In this document: positions 18,582 through 27,497 of the stretch, piece after piece
How positions within the stretch are numbered: position 1 is the first letter of the stretch
Layout of the letters: every line of letters begins with the position of its first letter
NCBI GenBank assembly: GCA_903901975.1
Contig: CAIUTB010000129.1
Span: 1-64,000, forward strand
Length of the DNA stretch: 64,000 nt
From: an uncultured Bacteroidales bacterium
GTDB taxonomy: Bacteria > Bacteroidota > Bacteroidia > Bacteroidales > Paludibacteraceae
Direction of reading: 5' to 3'
Position numbers and translations under genes: made by a program
Notes under the pieces: generated by a model
The model's input: only the letters and a program-made list of their open reading frames with translations
What the model was told of the DNA's origin: nothing
The model's database searches: none

Positions 18582-19424
18582 TCAAAGGTAAATTTTCCGT
18601 ACAGTGAGCCAATCAATTTTCTCATTTGCTTGTTCAACGCTTATGAATTCAAAATCATCCAATAGTTTTTGGAATTTAGTAAATGCTGAAGATAAACCAA
18701 CATACGATTTAAATTTTCGCATTCTGGGTAATGAATCGATCATTGGTTGATCCGGGTCAAAATCACGTGTGTGAAAATAGGTCATTATGTATGACGACCT
18801 TAATGACCAGTATTTAATTAGAATATAGGGAAAAAAGCGAAAGAATCCACCACCCGAAAAAACAATTTCCTTTCCAAAAACAGGTTGAATATTTATTGGA
18901 AATTCTTTTATTTTTTTTCCATTTGGCAACTCTAAAATTGCAGGTTCAGCTTTACCGTAACTTGCAAACCCCCCGTAATCGTGTGGAGCAGGGAAAATTG
19001 AACAATCGTATTCAAAACCAAGTTCAGTTAACACTTCTAATGCCCAAATATTCTTTTCGGTAATTGAAAAACCAGGTGCTCTATATGCATTGATAGGTTC
19101 ACCTATCAAATCCTCAATTAATTTTTTGGATTTTTCGGTATCTCGTTTGAAACCTTCTCTGTCAAATCGGAATGATAATTCATGTTGGTAGGAATGACAT
19201 CCAATATGATGTCCCTGAGCATGAATTTTTAGTATCGTAGTAGGATGTTTTTCAGCTATCCACCCTAAACAAAAAAATGTAGCTATTAAATTTCGTGATT
19301 TCAATTCTTTTAGAATTTTATCAACTCCTTCATGTATGCGTACTTCGTATTTATCCCAATCAAAATCATTGCTGATAAAATCACAATTATACCAATCTTC
19401 TATGTCAAATGTAAGTATGTTCAT
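18582..19424 (-). CDS. Polysaccharide deacetylase, DUF3473-type
   Basis: A 280-residue cytoplasmic deacetylase-like protein: NILTFDIEDWYN (Asp pair), ATFFCLGW, HHIGCHSYQHE (metal His pair), NAYRAPGFSITEKN and a C-terminal region with IMTYFHTRDFDPDQP as in the DUF3473 extension. Relatives are part of exopolysaccharide loci and are thought to deacetylate a lipid-linked sugar. It is separated from the next upstream gene by three bases. It differs from the exported deacetylase downstream by lacking a signal peptide. Confidence 0.85.
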   Translation of the reverse strand: MNILTFDIEDWYNCDFISNDFDWDKYEVRIHEGVDKILKELKSRNLIATFFCLGWIAEKHPTTILKIHAQGHHIGCHSYQHELSFRFDREGFKRDTEKSKKLIEDLIGEPINAYRAPGFSITEKNIWALEVLTELGFEYDCSIFPAPHDYGGFASYGKAEPAILELPNGKKIKEFPINIQPVFGKEIVFSGGGFFRFFPYILIKYWSLRSSYIMTYFHTRDFDPDQPMIDSLPRMRKFKSYVGLSSAFTKFQKLLDDFEFISVEQANEKIDWLTVRKIYL

Positions 19425-19427
19425 TTT

Positions 19428-20495
19428 TTACAAATCATCAGAATCAACCCACATTAAATGCCAGTTATCTTCATTAAATAATTCTTCATCACTAAATTCC
19501 TTTGTAAGATTTTTTATAATTAATTGAAACAAAAATGGACTCTTAAAATAACCATTTTTATGCAATTTATATTTCAAAGCTGATTTCTTGCTCATCATGG
19601 TCATTATCGCTTCCACCTTTTCATTTTTTGCAGATTTCACTAATACATTATTGATAATTCCATGGCAATTTTCAAATCCGGGTAAAACCATATAATCCAG
19701 AATTCCATAAGAGGGAACTCCTTCTTTCAATATTTTTCGAAACGAAACGAATGCAACCATTTTTTCATTTAAATCCTTAATTGAAAGAAACTTATAACTT
19801 CGTTCAGGGGCTCCATATCTCCAAATGGCAAATGGTAAATCTTTTATCAGCGAATTTTGTACTGAATTACTCCATTCATTCGTAAAAGTCTCGTAATCTG
19901 CAATTTCCTGAATATTCGACGATAAAGTGAAACTGTAACTCTTAATTGATTTTTCCTTAAATATGATATTATACAAGCAAATAATTACATTAGCAAGGGG
20001 TATTAATATCCCTATTTTTTTAGATTTAAGCAAGGCATTCATCCGAATGAACTTCATATACAAGGGTAAACTAAACGGAATTTTCCATCCTATTTTAATA
20101 TGACCAGGAATAACTTCCTTCCGTATTGGATAACCCATTGTAAATGGAACCTGTGCAGTTAATTCAGTGGTTGAATAGGCACCCATTTTGGTGAATATCC
20201 CTTTTCCCCGATATTTCGAGCTGGTCATTACATCGCAAACCATACCTACCGACACTTCTTTTTCAGCAATTTTATAGTGGTATGGGATGGCAGCATAATA
20301 CCCTACCATATCATCAGCTATATAAGATGCATATTCCCAAGACTTTATATTTCCCGGAAATGAATGAAACTTCCAATCATAATGCTCTTTAGCTTGGATC
20401 ACTTCTCCATTTGTTTCAGGGAAACAGTCTATAAATAAGGCTCTTTGCTGATCAATATTTTCTGTTTTATTAAAGGGAGCAAATTTAATTTCCAT
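19428..20495 (-). CDS. GNAT-family acyltransferase of the polysaccharide locus
   Basis: A 355-residue protein with a GNAT-like N-terminal half: VGYYAAIPYHY, VCDVMTSSKYRGKGIFTKMG (the acetyl-CoA pyrophosphate-binding RGKGIF turn), then a longer C-terminal half with a second partial GNAT-like fold. Similar proteins occur in capsule clusters and probably acylate an amino sugar. Its neighbours, an SDR and a KAS III homologue, could make or modify the acyl group it transfers. No substrate can be read from the sequence. Confidence 0.7.
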   Translation of the reverse strand: MEIKFAPFNKTENIDQQRALFIDCFPETNGEVIQAKEHYDWKFHSFPGNIKSWEYASYIADDMVGYYAAIPYHYKIAEKEVSVGMVCDVMTSSKYRGKGIFTKMGAYSTTELTAQVPFTMGYPIRKEVIPGHIKIGWKIPFSLPLYMKFIRMNALLKSKKIGILIPLANVIICLYNIIFKEKSIKSYSFTLSSNIQEIADYETFTNEWSNSVQNSLIKDLPFAIWRYGAPERSYKFLSIKDLNEKMVAFVSFRKILKEGVPSYGILDYMVLPGFENCHGIINNVLVKSAKNEKVEAIMTMMSKKSALKYKLHKNGYFKSPFLFQLIIKNLTKEFSDEELFNEDNWHLMWVDSDDL

Positions 20496-20501
20496 TTATT
20501 A

Positions 20502-21185
20502 TTAAATTAATGCTCCATTAATATCTATACCTGCACCATTCACATATTCTGTTTCTATAAGATATTTTACTGTTTTATATACTTCTTCAGGTTCGCAAAA
20601 TCGCCCTGCAGGTATTTGAGTTTTCATTTTTTCCTGATAATCGAGAGGCACATCATTAACTCCCATTCCAATACTAACGTAACCTAAGTTTATTGCATTT
20701 ACGGTAATGCCTTTTGACGCATTTTCAGAAGCTAAGGATTTTGTAAGACCAAGTAATCCTGCTTTCGAAGCTGCATAAGCACTTACACCCGGGGTTGGTA
20801 AAGTTGCTATGACAGATGAAAAGTTTATTATTCGTCCAAAGCACTGAGTTCGCATAAACGGTAGTAATTCACGAATAACATTAAAGCTCCCTTTTAAGTT
20901 CACATCTATTACCCGACCCCATTGTTCTACATCAGCTTTATGAGCAAATGAATTGTATGATATTCCGGCACAATTTAGTAAAATTATCTCAGTAAGATCA
21001 GATTTTAAAGATTGAATCAACTCTTCAACTGCCTTACTGTCAGAAACATCCACTTTATAATAATTTTCTAAATCTAAGCCTTCGGAAGTGGAATTGTAAG
21101 TGCCAATTACATTCTTTCCATCTTCTTTAAAACGGGAAAATAAATACCTCCCTATTCCCTTTGATGCACCGGTTATCAGTATCAT
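20502..21185 (-). CDS. FabG-like short-chain dehydrogenase
   Basis: A 227-residue classical SDR: TGASKGIGRYL at residues 5-15 (cofactor site), LNCAGIS, the catalytic Ser in INFSSVIA and the YAASK Tyr-Lys pair, and AINLGYV. It resembles 3-oxoacyl-ACP reductases. It lies one base after the KAS III homologue, so the two are likely to act together, for example making a 3-hydroxyacyl group for the polysaccharide. No acyl carrier protein gene is seen nearby. Confidence 0.85.
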   Translation of the reverse strand: MILITGASKGIGRYLFSRFKEDGKNVIGTYNSTSEGLDLENYYKVDVSDSKAVEELIQSLKSDLTEIILLNCAGISYNSFAHKADVEQWGRVIDVNLKGSFNVIRELLPFMRTQCFGRIINFSSVIATLPTPGVSAYAASKAGLLGLTKSLASENASKGITVNAINLGYVSIGMGVNDVPLDYQEKMKTQIPAGRFCEPEEVYKTVKYLIETEYVNGAGIDINGALI

Positions 21186-21186
21186 A

Positions 21187-22176
21187 TTATGCCCATTTAA
21201 TTATTGATGCGCCATAGGTCCATCCACTACCTACAGCTGCAAATAAAACGATATTTCCTTTTTTCAATTTTCCTGATTTGTTTACTTCATCCAATAATAT
21301 TGGAATTGTAGCCCCGGAGGTATTCGCATATTTATCCATATTAGTCATCACTTTTTCAAAAGGTAAACCAATTATTTCTGCTGTTTTTTGCAATATCCGT
21401 ATGCTTGGCTGGTGAGGGATCATTATATCAATATCATCAATCGTTAAGCCTGTGTCAGCAAGTACCTGATTGATAGCTTTGGGAAGTGCCACAGTAGCGG
21501 ATGCAAAAACTGCTTTTCCATTCATCTGAAAATATTGCTCGTGCATATTATCCGGAGTCAATGGAATTTCTGACCCTCCACCCGGAATCGTAAATCCCAG
21601 CATTTCATTAACAGTGTCGGTATATAATCTATATGCCAGAAAACCTTCGGTTACGTTGGCCGAAGTAACAACAGCTGCACCTGCGCCATCGCCAAAGAAA
21701 ACCGCATCTCTTCTTGTCCAATCCGTTATTTTGGAAAAAGTATCTGCACCTATAACCAACACATTATTATAAACTCCCGAAGCTATATATTGAGTTGCGA
21801 CAGACATCCCAAATAAGAAACCACTACAAACAGCAGTTAAATCAAAAGCGGCAGCATTAAATGCATTTAGTTTGTGCTGAACAAAAGCTGCTGTCGATGG
21901 TGCTTTTCTGTCAGGAGTTGAAGTGGCAACAATAATTAAATCAATGTCTTCGCTTTTCAATCCGGCATCGGCAATAGCTCTTTCACCTGCAATGGTTGCC
22001 AAATCGCTTGTTGCCTGATTTGGTGATGCAATGTGCCGCTCACGTATGCCAACATTATCAAAAACCCATTGCGCATCAGTGGGTAAAATTGTTTCCAAAT
22101 ATTCATTGGTATAAATTGTTTCAGGAACAAACGAACCTGTTCCGATAATCTTCACATTGCGGACTAATTGCTTCAT
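21187..22176 (-). CDS. 3-oxoacyl-ACP synthase III homologue
   Basis: KAS III (FabH-type) condensing enzyme, 329 residues. The catalytic Cys is C117 in TAVCSGFLFG, the His lies in MIPHQPSIRIL, and the Asn in YANTSGATIPI, so the Cys-His-Asn triad is intact. DAVFFGDGAGAAVV is the typical glycine-rich loop. A housekeeping FabH would normally sit with plsX or other fatty-acid genes. This copy is in a polysaccharide operon, next to a FabG-like reductase and an acyltransferase, which suggests synthesis of a short acyl decoration. It overlaps the WecG-like gene by one base. Confidence 0.88.
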   Translation of the reverse strand: MKQLVRNVKIIGTGSFVPETIYTNEYLETILPTDAQWVFDNVGIRERHIASPNQATSDLATIAGERAIADAGLKSEDIDLIIVATSTPDRKAPSTAAFVQHKLNAFNAAAFDLTAVCSGFLFGMSVATQYIASGVYNNVLVIGADTFSKITDWTRRDAVFFGDGAGAAVVTSANVTEGFLAYRLYTDTVNEMLGFTIPGGGSEIPLTPDNMHEQYFQMNGKAVFASATVALPKAINQVLADTGLTIDDIDIMIPHQPSIRILQKTAEIIGLPFEKVMTNMDKYANTSGATIPILLDEVNKSGKLKKGNIVLFAAVGSGWTYGASIIKWA

Positions 22177-22925
22177 TATTTATCAATTTTATTGTTTCTA
22201 ACTTGTTTTAATTCTTCCAACACCAATCGTGGCAAAAGCAGAAAATAGTTTAATGCCCTCTTACCTACTCTTTTTGGTTCCTGCAACACCCTGTAAAGCC
22301 ATTCTAAATGCAAATTTCGTACTAATTCAGGAGCTCTCTTATTGTCAGTGTCTCCAAGAAAGAGATTAAATGCTGCCCCAATAGCTACCAAAATACCGGA
22401 GTCGATGTATGGATATAATTTACTTATGAAAACTTCCTGCTTGGGTGCACCCAATGAAATCCATATTAAATCGGGTGAAAAACCGTTAATATCTTGTGCG
22501 ATTGCCTTATAATTAAAATCTTGAACATTTTTAAATGGCAAAGGTTCAAATTTAAACTGATTCATATCATATCCCGAATCGAGAAAATACACTTTTAACT
22601 TTTCGAGATTTTCTGCCGTATTCCCTAAAAAATACTGTTTCACATTTGCTTTTACAAAATTAGTAAAAAATTCAGGACCTGTGTAGGTCGTAAAATCTTT
22701 TTTGTGAATTTTGCCAGCCAACATTGCAATTGAACTACCATCGCACAAATTAACCAGAGCACCGTTTATAATAGCTCTATAAAAATCGTTTTTATGTGCT
22801 GTTGCCAACACATTGCCGTCAACTACACAAATATATGATTTCTCTTTCTTGTTTATCGCTTCATGAACAGTTGAATCAACCTTATTTCTATCAAACTCCA
22901 GATAAATATTGAAATACTTGTTCAT
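22176..22925 (-). CDS. WecG/TagA/CpsF family glycosyltransferase
   Basis: A 249-residue GT26 family enzyme that adds a second sugar to a lipid-linked acceptor. The motifs GALVNLCDGSSIAMLAG, YTGPEFF, PDLIWISLGAPKQEVFI and the C-terminal RAPELVRNLHLEWLYRVLQEP are the family hallmarks. It probably acts straight after the WecA/MraY-like enzyme of the same operon. Confidence 0.9.
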   Translation of the reverse strand: MNKYFNIYLEFDRNKVDSTVHEAINKKEKSYICVVDGNVLATAHKNDFYRAIINGALVNLCDGSSIAMLAGKIHKKDFTTYTGPEFFTNFVKANVKQYFLGNTAENLEKLKVYFLDSGYDMNQFKFEPLPFKNVQDFNYKAIAQDINGFSPDLIWISLGAPKQEVFISKLYPYIDSGILVAIGAAFNLFLGDTDNKRAPELVRNLHLEWLYRVLQEPKRVGKRALNYFLLLPRLVLEELKQVRNNKIDK

Positions 22926-23018
22926 GATTGAATAGAATCTTGTAAAATGAAATACTTTTATAAAGCAGAAAAATAATCAAAGTGAGAATATTAAAAAATA
23001 AAAATTTTAACTAATAGA

Positions 23019-24176
23019 TTATATTGAAGATATAAGATTTAAAATACTATTACAATATTTATCTAAAGTAAAAAAATCATTATAACGATTTACTCCTGCT
23101 TGTGAATATTCTTTGTATTTATCAGGATTATCCATTAAAAACGAAATCTTTTCGGCAATTATATTCGGTGATTTTTTTTCAACAAATAAACCACATTCAT
23201 CGGTAACCATAGTTGGAATCATCCTGTAATTTGTAACTATTGGAACTGAACCATAAGCAAGTGCCTCCAAAACGGCAATAGGTTGTCCTTCAAACTTATA
23301 ATAAGAAGGTAGAAGAAAAACGTTTGATTTTAAAAATACATCTGCTTTGTCTGCTCCAATTAATCCATTATAATATGAAATACAGTTATTTAAGCTTTTA
23401 TTTTTAATAAAATCTTTGAACGATAGTTTCGCATCTTCTATCTTTGAAAATCTTTCATCATCAACTGAAATCATAAAAACACCAACGAATATACAACTAA
23501 CGTTTCGATGTAGTTTATTTATCAAAATATCCATTGCTTCCAAAACATCCCAATAACCTTTACTCTCTATCATATTATTAAGGTACAATAAGGTAAATGA
23601 TTCATCTTTTTTGTACGTTTTTCCTGTAAGGCTGGTTTTAAGTTCTCTTTCTGGTAAACCATTGGGGATTGAAACTACTTTGTATTCATAGTTTTTAAAC
23701 ATTGAAAACTGTTTTTTAGAAAACTCACCTTCAACAATAATTTTTTTTCCTTTATTAAATGTTATTCTAATTAAAAATTTAAAAAAAGGAGAAGAACCAT
23801 TATAAAAAACCTCGAAATTTGAACCGAATTGTTGAATTAAAATTCTATATCTGAAAAACGCAGCTAAATGAACAAATACAAAATCTCTAAGAAACCCACT
23901 TTTAACTTGAGCTGTAGCGATATATAAAATTCCTCCCCTATTCTTGTAGAATTTTGGAATCGAACCTATTATTATTGAAAAGTATTCAAAAATACGCTTA
24001 GTATTTATTTTCCCGACTTTAAAATCTGTGTATTTGGATGTTAGGTTTACAATTTGAACAGTATAACCTTTTTCAATAAGAATCTCAACAGTTGCATCAA
24101 ACATCATTGATTGACCTGTTATGATTTTCCTTTTTCGATCTGTTGTTGTACCAATCGCAATTATTTTATCTATCAT
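23019..24176 (-). CDS. Glycosyltransferase family 4
   Basis: A 385-residue GT-B glycosyltransferase. The C-terminal half has LYLNNMIESKGYWDVLEAM, VFLLPSYYKFEGQPIAVLEALAYG (donor-binding E-x7-E) and VPIVTNYRMIPTMVTDECGLFV. It likely adds a hexose or deoxyhexose to the repeat unit on the inner face of the membrane. It lies five bases after the epimerase gene at 24182. Confidence 0.88.
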   Translation of the reverse strand: MIDKIIAIGTTTDRKRKIITGQSMMFDATVEILIEKGYTVQIVNLTSKYTDFKVGKINTKRIFEYFSIIIGSIPKFYKNRGGILYIATAQVKSGFLRDFVFVHLAAFFRYRILIQQFGSNFEVFYNGSSPFFKFLIRITFNKGKKIIVEGEFSKKQFSMFKNYEYKVVSIPNGLPERELKTSLTGKTYKKDESFTLLYLNNMIESKGYWDVLEAMDILINKLHRNVSCIFVGVFMISVDDERFSKIEDAKLSFKDFIKNKSLNNCISYYNGLIGADKADVFLKSNVFLLPSYYKFEGQPIAVLEALAYGSVPIVTNYRMIPTMVTDECGLFVEKKSPNIIAEKISFLMDNPDKYKEYSQAGVNRYNDFFTLDKYCNSILNLISSI

Positions 24177-24181
24177 TGTAC

Positions 24182-25132
24182 TTATTTTAAGTTATTCTGA
24201 ATCCATTCCCATTCATCAAGCATGCCCGAATTAACATCTACAATTGGAGTCCATTTAATTTCAGATAATGCTTTTTCAATAGAAAGCACATTAAATTTAC
24301 AATCAAAATCACGAACTTCTTTTGTTATAATCTTTACTTTTTTACCGGTAATAATTTCCGCATTATGGATTATATCGTTAATTGTTGTCGGTTGCCCTGA
24401 ACCAATATTAAGCACTAGTGAATCATTTATTCTTTCCTTAAATTCTAAACATGCAATAACTGCTTTAGACAAATCTGACACATGAATATAATCTCTTACA
24501 ATTGTTCCATCCCCATATACAGTTATTGGTTCATCCAAAATAATCGATTTAAAAACATGTCCAATCAAACCTTGAGGTTTTTTTAAATTTTGAAACCTAC
24601 CATATACATTCGAAGGACGTAAGATATAAGTTTCAATTTCCGATTGCTTAGTCAAATAGGTCAAATACTCTTCCGCAACAAGTTTAGTTAATCCATAACT
24701 CGAAATCGGGTTTTTGTCGAAGGTTTCATTAATTGGAATATTTTTCGATGAATTTCCATATACTGTACCTCCAGATGACAAATAAATGATTTTCTTGACC
24801 GAACTATGTTGTACTAAATGTTGTACAAATCGAATTAAAGGTGGTATATTTGATAACAAGTCAAATTCGACATCATACATACTTGTAGCAGGTACAGTGG
24901 TATGTATAAGCCAAATAACAAAATCAATATCATGTATTTGCTCAGTTAAATATAACGTATTATTTATATCGCCTTCTATATAATGAATATTTTCATGTTC
25001 AAAAACTGCTTCACGAATATTATTCGTTACAATATCAAATACAACTACACTATATCCCTTAAGTAAAAGTTCTAAAACAATATTTTTTCCGATAAAACCA
25101 TTACCACCTATAACCAAACATTTTCTAGTCAT
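24182..25132 (-). CDS. NAD-dependent nucleotide-sugar epimerase
   Basis: Extended SDR of 316 residues: cofactor motif GGNGFIGKNI at 8-17, IYLSSGGTVYGNS (catalytic Ser), YGLTK (Tyr-Lys), RPSNVYGR and a C-terminal NIGSGQPTTIND. It is closest in character to UDP-glucose 4-epimerase-like enzymes. It makes a sugar nucleotide for the locus; the exact sugar is not clear. Confidence 0.85.
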   Translation of the reverse strand: MTRKCLVIGGNGFIGKNIVLELLLKGYSVVVFDIVTNNIREAVFEHENIHYIEGDINNTLYLTEQIHDIDFVIWLIHTTVPATSMYDVEFDLLSNIPPLIRFVQHLVQHSSVKKIIYLSSGGTVYGNSSKNIPINETFDKNPISSYGLTKLVAEEYLTYLTKQSEIETYILRPSNVYGRFQNLKKPQGLIGHVFKSIILDEPITVYGDGTIVRDYIHVSDLSKAVIACLEFKERINDSLVLNIGSGQPTTINDIIHNAEIITGKKVKIITKEVRDFDCKFNVLSIEKALSEIKWTPIVDVNSGMLDEWEWIQNNLK

Positions 25133-25305
25133 TATATATTATGTTTTATTAAACAAATCAAATTCATAATTCTTTTGCAATTTTCAATATTCAAGTACAG
25201 TGTAATAATAAGATTTGAAATATTTAGAAATTAAAATCATAAATCTGTTTGCCTATAATAGAAGAACCATCTATTGGAGTGAAATAATGAAAAGTAAATA
25301 AAATT

Positions 25306-26253
25306 TTATATTTTGGCATCAGATTTTAATGCAATATTTTTTACACTTCTTTTAAGCGTAAAAATTATCTTTGCTATCTGAAACCCCTGTAGACCCAAGT
25401 TCGGGTCAATGCCTTTCAGGTAGAATTTTAAGGTTTTAAATAACTGTTTTACCGAAAATGAAATATACAATAATACTCTTTCCTCGCAAAATCTCAAATA
25501 ATTATCATCTTTGGGGGTCAACTTTACAAAATGTCTGAGTTCTTCATAAAGCTTCGACATCGATTCGTAATGCTCTACAACTGAAATTGAACGTGAAACT
25601 CCAATACCTACATAATAAATATTTCCAATAAAAGGTTCGTAGTAACTGTGCGTTGCAAACATTTGCATTTGAATATCCTGCAATCCATCTGCATATATTC
25701 CTATATCCTTTCTGACCGGAATCATTTTCTTAAGAATGTTCACACTAAAACACGCAGCGCGATTGCAAATCAATTGTCTTATTTTTAACGATATTGGATT
25801 GAAATTCTTTTTAATTATTTTATTGGAATTGACAATTGAGCTGCCATCAGAATAAATCATTTTATGATCAAAATAAATACAAAATAATTCATTTTTATAA
25901 TCTATATTATTTTGCTTAACTACATTAATTGCTCTGGCAAACAACCCATCACAAAAAACATCATCACCAGCTAACCAAAAAACAGCATCTCCGGTTGGTT
26001 TGGAATATAAATTTTCCATATTAGCAAAAATACCGAGGTTTTTTTTATTCCTGATTGGTTTTATTAGATTTGGATATTTCTGAGCAATGCCGGTTATAAC
26101 ATTCCAATTATTATCAGTCGAGCAATCATCTCCAATAATAATTTCATAAACATATTCTTTTTGAATCAGAATGGAATTTATTGCTCTTTCAATAACACTT
26201 TCTTGATTATATGTTATTATTAAAATGGATATCTTAGGGATATTATCGTACAT
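25306..26253 (-). CDS. Glycosyltransferase family 2
   Basis: A 315-residue GT-A enzyme. The N-terminal ISILIITYNQESVIERAINSIL, IIGDDCSTDNNW and the catalytic-metal WLAGDDVFCDG (DxD-like) are clear. The C-terminal half is variable. It contributes a sugar to the repeat unit. A 173-base gap with no clear gene follows. Confidence 0.88.
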   Translation of the reverse strand: MYDNIPKISILIITYNQESVIERAINSILIQKEYVYEIIIGDDCSTDNNWNVITGIAQKYPNLIKPIRNKKNLGIFANMENLYSKPTGDAVFWLAGDDVFCDGLFARAINVVKQNNIDYKNELFCIYFDHKMIYSDGSSIVNSNKIIKKNFNPISLKIRQLICNRAACFSVNILKKMIPVRKDIGIYADGLQDIQMQMFATHSYYEPFIGNIYYVGIGVSRSISVVEHYESMSKLYEELRHFVKLTPKDDNYLRFCEERVLLYISFSVKQLFKTLKFYLKGIDPNLGLQGFQIAKIIFTLKRSVKNIALKSDAKI

Positions 26254-26294
26254 TTTTTAGCTTATTTATCTATTATCCAACCAATTAATAAAAT

Positions 26295-27467
26295 CTATTT
26301 CAAAACATCTTTCAATGCATTTAGAAATTCTTTCCCGTATTTTAAATCTGGTTCAATATAATTACCTTCGGCCCATTCGTTCCACGAAGCCAAAAAAACC
26401 AGTTTATGCTCATCTTCTTTATTTTTCAGCAAATCAACAACACTATTAACACTTTCCTTAAATAACTCTGGTGTGCTGTTAATGTAAATACTGGCACTTT
26501 TGCCTGCTCGCGGACTTCTGTCCCAACGAGGAACTAAAGTTGGATACACATTTTCCCACTTGTCTTCTTCTGTAAAATAGTATTTATTAATCTTTTTCTG
26601 ATCATATTTATCTAATCGCTGATAATTGAATAGTTTTGACATGGTGCCATGTAAGTATTTATTAAGTAGCCCTTTGCTTAATATTTCTGCACGAATCATT
26701 CCAATAGAGCAAACCGAATCGAAACCTGAATTTAGGGTTTTGTTGTAGCGATCAGCCACATCATTCGTTAGCTTCAACATCAATTTGTGTTTGTTTTTTC
26801 CATCCAAACTTCTCAGGGTTGCATTATATGTTTCGCCAACAAAGTGTATACCTTTCAAACCGTTTTTTAAAGCCAGAGCTCTCCAAACTGACATAAATTC
26901 AGGTATATGAGAGTCTTGAGGATTATAAATTACAAAAACAGCTTTTCCATCAACAGTGATATAACGTTTATCTTTAAATGCATCCAATACAGAAAAAAAA
27001 TGATCAGTATAATCCTTTACACCTAAATACTGTTGCTCCATCAACATGGAAGAACCTTCTTTTTTGCTATGCTCCTTATTCCATGTACTATTGCTCCACG
27101 AATGGTTTGCCCAAGCCAAGCAAAATGGAAAATCGGGCTTCCCTGATGTAAGAACTTCATTAAAAGGTTTTTCTAACAGTCTTTTTCCATTTCCAAACCA
27201 ATAATGCCAATATGCAAAACCTTCAATACCTGCCTCTCTTGCTAAATTTGCTTGTTCCTCTCGCACTTCTGGGTAACGTAAGTCATAATATCCCAAATCG
27301 GCAGGAACACGAGGTTGATAATGTCCTCTGAATAACGGTTTTGCTTTTCCTACATTTGTCCACTCGGTGAATCCTTTTCCCCACCAACTATCATTTTCTG
27401 GAATTGGGTGAAACTGTGGAAGATAAAATGCTATTACCCTTGCCTTTTTGTTTTTGATAACATCCAT
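26295..27467 (-). CDS. WbsX-like (GH99-like) polysaccharide locus protein
   Basis: A 390-residue protein of the WbsX family, which has a glycoside hydrolase 99-like barrel. It opens with ARVIAFYLPQFHPIPENDSWWGKGFTEW and has GHYQPRVPADLGYYDLR, GFAYWHYWFGNGKRLL, WANHSWSN and a terminal ASWNEWAEGNYIEPD. Members occur in O-antigen and capsule clusters. Whether they are transferases or hydrolases of the lipid-linked glycan is not settled. Confidence 0.88.
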   Translation of the reverse strand: MDVIKNKKARVIAFYLPQFHPIPENDSWWGKGFTEWTNVGKAKPLFRGHYQPRVPADLGYYDLRYPEVREEQANLAREAGIEGFAYWHYWFGNGKRLLEKPFNEVLTSGKPDFPFCLAWANHSWSNSTWNKEHSKKEGSSMLMEQQYLGVKDYTDHFFSVLDAFKDKRYITVDGKAVFVIYNPQDSHIPEFMSVWRALALKNGLKGIHFVGETYNATLRSLDGKNKHKLMLKLTNDVADRYNKTLNSGFDSVCSIGMIRAEILSKGLLNKYLHGTMSKLFNYQRLDKYDQKKINKYYFTEEDKWENVYPTLVPRWDRSPRAGKSASIYINSTPELFKESVNSVVDLLKNKEDEHKLVFLASWNEWAEGNYIEPDLKYGKEFLNALKDVLK

Positions 27468-27497
27468 ATATTTTTTATTTGAAATTCTAAAATTCTA

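Noticed and set aside
25133..25305. Possible gene remnant in the gap after the GT2 gene (a minus-strand peptide FHYFTPIDGSSIIG)
   Set aside because: Only about 23 codons, no match that I can recognise, and AT-rich sequence gives such frames by chance.
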